Part shown: positions 62,078 through 64,000 of the stretch, in pieces | Numbering within the stretch: the first letter of the stretch is position 1 | Layout: every line of letters starts with the position of its first letter | DNA from: Microcosmobacter mediterraneus | GTDB taxonomy: Bacteria; Bacteroidota; Bacteroidia; Flavobacteriales; Flavobacteriaceae | Assembly (NCBI RefSeq): GCF_031846265.1 | Contig: NZ_JAVRIA010000004.1 | Coordinates: 234,844-298,843 of the forward strand | Direction: 5' to 3' | Length of the DNA stretch: 64,000 nucleotides | Translations under genes and position numbers: made by a program | Notes under the pieces: model-generated | The model's input: the letters and a program-made list of their open reading frames with translations, nothing else | Databases searched by the model: none | What the model was told of the DNA's origin: nothing

Positions 62078-64000
62078 ATGGGAAAAAAAGTTACCCTATC
62101 TTTTTTCAATTGTGTTTTAGTTAGTATAGTATTTATAAGTTCTATAACTACTGCTAATGCTCAACAACCAAGTGAATCGCAAGACTGGCCTAGTTCTAAT
62201 AAATATTCTTTGGAATATATTAAAGCTTATAAAGCCGAGTTAAAACAGAGAGCTGCTCAATACCAAATCAATAGAGCAGAGAGAAGAATGGATCCTATGC
62301 CAAATCCTGTTGGCACATGTAACGTTATTACCTGTGGCGAATTCAACGGAAATGATATGACTCCAAATTTAAACGGTTCAGATCAAGTTCAGATTGGTGT
62401 TGATGGTAGTTTATATTCCGACGATGTACTTTATGATTGTTGGAATGATACTGGTACAGTAGATTGGTCTGAAGGACAATATATCTCCTATTCTAATGAG
62501 AATGCTGCTATTGATACTCCTGCGATTATCTCGCCATCACCAAATGGTGGTGGATTTTCTATTTTCTCTTTTAGAAATGAAGCGATAAGACAAGATTTAA
62601 ATGTATTACCAAATGCAACTTATACAGTATGTTTTGAAATTGCTGTTATTCCTAGATATAGTAATTTTGATGGATCGTTTGCAGACTTTATTCCAAACTT
62701 GCAGTTTGGTATAGGTAGTGGAGGAACTCAAATTACAGATCCCTTAACCTACACTCATAATGATTTAAATATACAACCAACTTCTGCTTTTCCTACACAA
62801 TTATCAAACGCAACTACTGGACCTTTTCAAAATGCAGGTGGTTGGACCGAAATTGATCCTTTTTGGGAAACAGTTTGTATTACTTTCCAATCTGACGCTT
62901 CTGGAAGTGTTGAAGTTTTTTATCAGACTGGTAATCCAGGACGTTCTGCTGTTTTAGTAGATGGTTTAAGATTAAGTTTAGAAGGATATGCTAATCCTCC
63001 AGAATTAACAGTAAAGGGTGAAGTAACAACAAATGGTGAACAAACTTTTTGCGATGATAATATTAATGTAAATTTGAATGACTATGTAACCTCCACTGGT
63101 CCAGCTGGCTCTGTATTAACTTGGAGTACTAATGCTGATCCAATGGTAACTGCCGATCATTTATCAAATACTACAGTTACAACACCTGGTACATATTATG
63201 TGTTTTTCTATAATCCAGACGATAATTGTGCCTCACCAACTGCTGCATTAACATTAGCTATTTCAGATTTAGATGCTAGTATAGATTCATTAGCTAACAT
63301 TGATTGTGATGGAAATAATAGTGGTTCAGTAACAATTGCTGTAACTGGCGGAGAGTCTCCTTATGAATTTTCAATTGATGATGGAACAACCTATCAATCT
63401 TCATCAACTTTTAATGATCTAGGTCCTGGTGATTATACAGTAACAGTCAAGGATAGTAATTTTAATGAATGTATAGTTACTGTAGATTTCACAATCACTA
63501 CTTTAGATGATGAAAATCCTACTGCTTCTAATCCAGATCCAATATCTATAGAATGTCCTTCAAACGTTCCAACTCCAGATATAACTGTTGTTACTGATGA
63601 AGCTGATGATGAAACTGCAAATCCTACAGTTGAATTTGTATCTGATGTCTCAGATGGAAACACATGTCCAGAAATAATTACGAGAACATATAGTGTTAGT
63701 GATGATTGTGGAAACTCTATTACTGTAGAACAGATTATTACTGTTAATGACACAACAGCACCTACTTTTACAGTACCATCAAGTATTGTAATAGAATGTG
63801 ATCAAGATTCTAGTGATCTTACTTTAACAGGAGATGTAACAGATGAGGCAGATAACTGCGATACAGGTTTAGAAGCCACCTTTACAGATAGTGTTGCAGA
63901 TGGTGCTTGTGAAAACGAATCTATCATCACAAGAACATGGACTTTAACAGATGCATGTGATAATACAACAACACAGGTACAAACCATTACTATAGAAGAC
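62078..64000 (+). CDS. Large secreted repeat protein (partial, continues off the window)
   Basis: The frame from ATG 62078 stays open for all 641 codons to the end of the window. Signal peptide MGKKVTLSFFNCVLVSIVFI with a cut near ANAQ. Residues about 80-310 form a beta-sandwich like a carbohydrate-binding module with Cys pairs (GTCNVITCGEFNGNDMTP, YTVCFEIAVIP). The rest is Ig/HYR-like repeats (SITVEQIITVNDTTAPTF; TRTWTLTDACDN; PDDNCASPTAAL), each with a Cys-Cys pattern and a VNDTTAPxF linker. The architecture matches giant adhesins with a type B (gliding) C-terminal tail, which is expected beyond the window. Confidence 0.85.
   Translation, partial: MGKKVTLSFFNCVLVSIVFISSITTANAQQPSESQDWPSSNKYSLEYIKAYKAELKQRAAQYQINRAERRMDPMPNPVGTCNVITCGEFNGNDMTPNLNGSDQVQIGVDGSLYSDDVLYDCWNDTGTVDWSEGQYISYSNENAAIDTPAIISPSPNGGGFSIFSFRNEAIRQDLNVLPNATYTVCFEIAVIPRYSNFDGSFADFIPNLQFGIGSGGTQITDPLTYTHNDLNIQPTSAFPTQLSNATTGPFQNAGGWTEIDPFWETVCITFQSDASGSVEVFYQTGNPGRSAVLVDGLRLSLEGYANPPELTVKGEVTTNGEQTFCDDNINVNLNDYVTSTGPAGSVLTWSTNADPMVTADHLSNTTVTTPGTYYVFFYNPDDNCASPTAALTLAISDLDASIDSLANIDCDGNNSGSVTIAVTGGESPYEFSIDDGTTYQSSSTFNDLGPGDYTVTVKDSNFNECIVTVDFTITTLDDENPTASNPDPISIECPSNVPTPDITVVTDEADDETANPTVEFVSDVSDGNTCPEIITRTYSVSDDCGNSITVEQIITVNDTTAPTFTVPSSIVIECDQDSSDLTLTGDVTDEADNCDTGLEATFTDSVADGACENESIITRTWTLTDACDNTTTQVQTITIED

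Noticed and set aside
1..64000. tRNA, tmRNA or rRNA genes
   Set aside because: I saw no cloverleaf with a T-arm GTTCRANNC context and no rRNA signature; a tRNAscan run would settle it.

Overview
This window comes from an AT-rich chromosome of a member of the Bacteroidota, most likely a marine Flavobacteriaceae. The reasons are: several proteins with type IX secretion system (T9SS) sorting tails, PorP/SprF and gliding-type proteins; the -7 box TAnnTTTG in place of sigma70 promoters; almost no Shine-Dalgarno sequences; a bacteroidete-style dnaX without zinc cysteines; and a PL6 alginate lyase. The genus cannot be named from the sequence alone.

Layout. 1-6.3 kb (minus strand) is a surface block: the start of a large secreted protein, a PorP/SprF-like barrel fused to a coiled coil and a SPOR-like tail, a type B sorted protein, a beta-helix protein and a small secreted protein. 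6.7-9.5 kb holds small secreted proteins, lipoproteins and two cold-shock-domain genes. 9.6-20 kb holds a serine hydrolase, a PL6 lyase and a 2374-residue multidomain secreted phosphoesterase-like protein whose 642-residue N-terminal module is duplicated almost perfectly.

20-30.4 kb is the most unusual part. It has a MarR-controlled five-gene cluster (MarR, TMEM175-like channel, AlgE-like porin, propeller lipoprotein, Ig-like protein), then stand-alone genes (PAS-LuxR regulator, jelly-roll-like protein, DUF4403-like lipoprotein with Trp repeats). The gaps hold two families of non-coding repeats: R elements with imperfect inverted-repeat ends and variable interiors, and V repeats with a hairpin whose arms change together. 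Two R copies form a 233-bp direct repeat around a 4-kb segment, next to a truncated ORF. This resembles a cassette-type or mobile non-coding element system, but no integrase or transposase is visible.

30.4-64 kb is mostly core genome: S41-like peptidase, HPF, DEAH helicase, ExbD, 3D-domain lipoprotein, fused two-component E1 dehydrogenase, 2OG-Fe(II) oxygenase, an overlapping operon (SUI1, DUF1835, nucleoside phosphorylase, NMT1-like protein), ung, zinc metalloprotease, a frameshifted DUF3052 gene, a lipid A/Kdo-type cluster (kdsB, HAD, KdnB-like, acyltransferase), a RecD-like helicase, DUF3822-rsmD, rnpB RNA, dnaX-lipoprotein-miaE, and a polyphosphate operon (sixA, ppk1, ppx). The window ends inside a large secreted repeat protein that starts at 62078.
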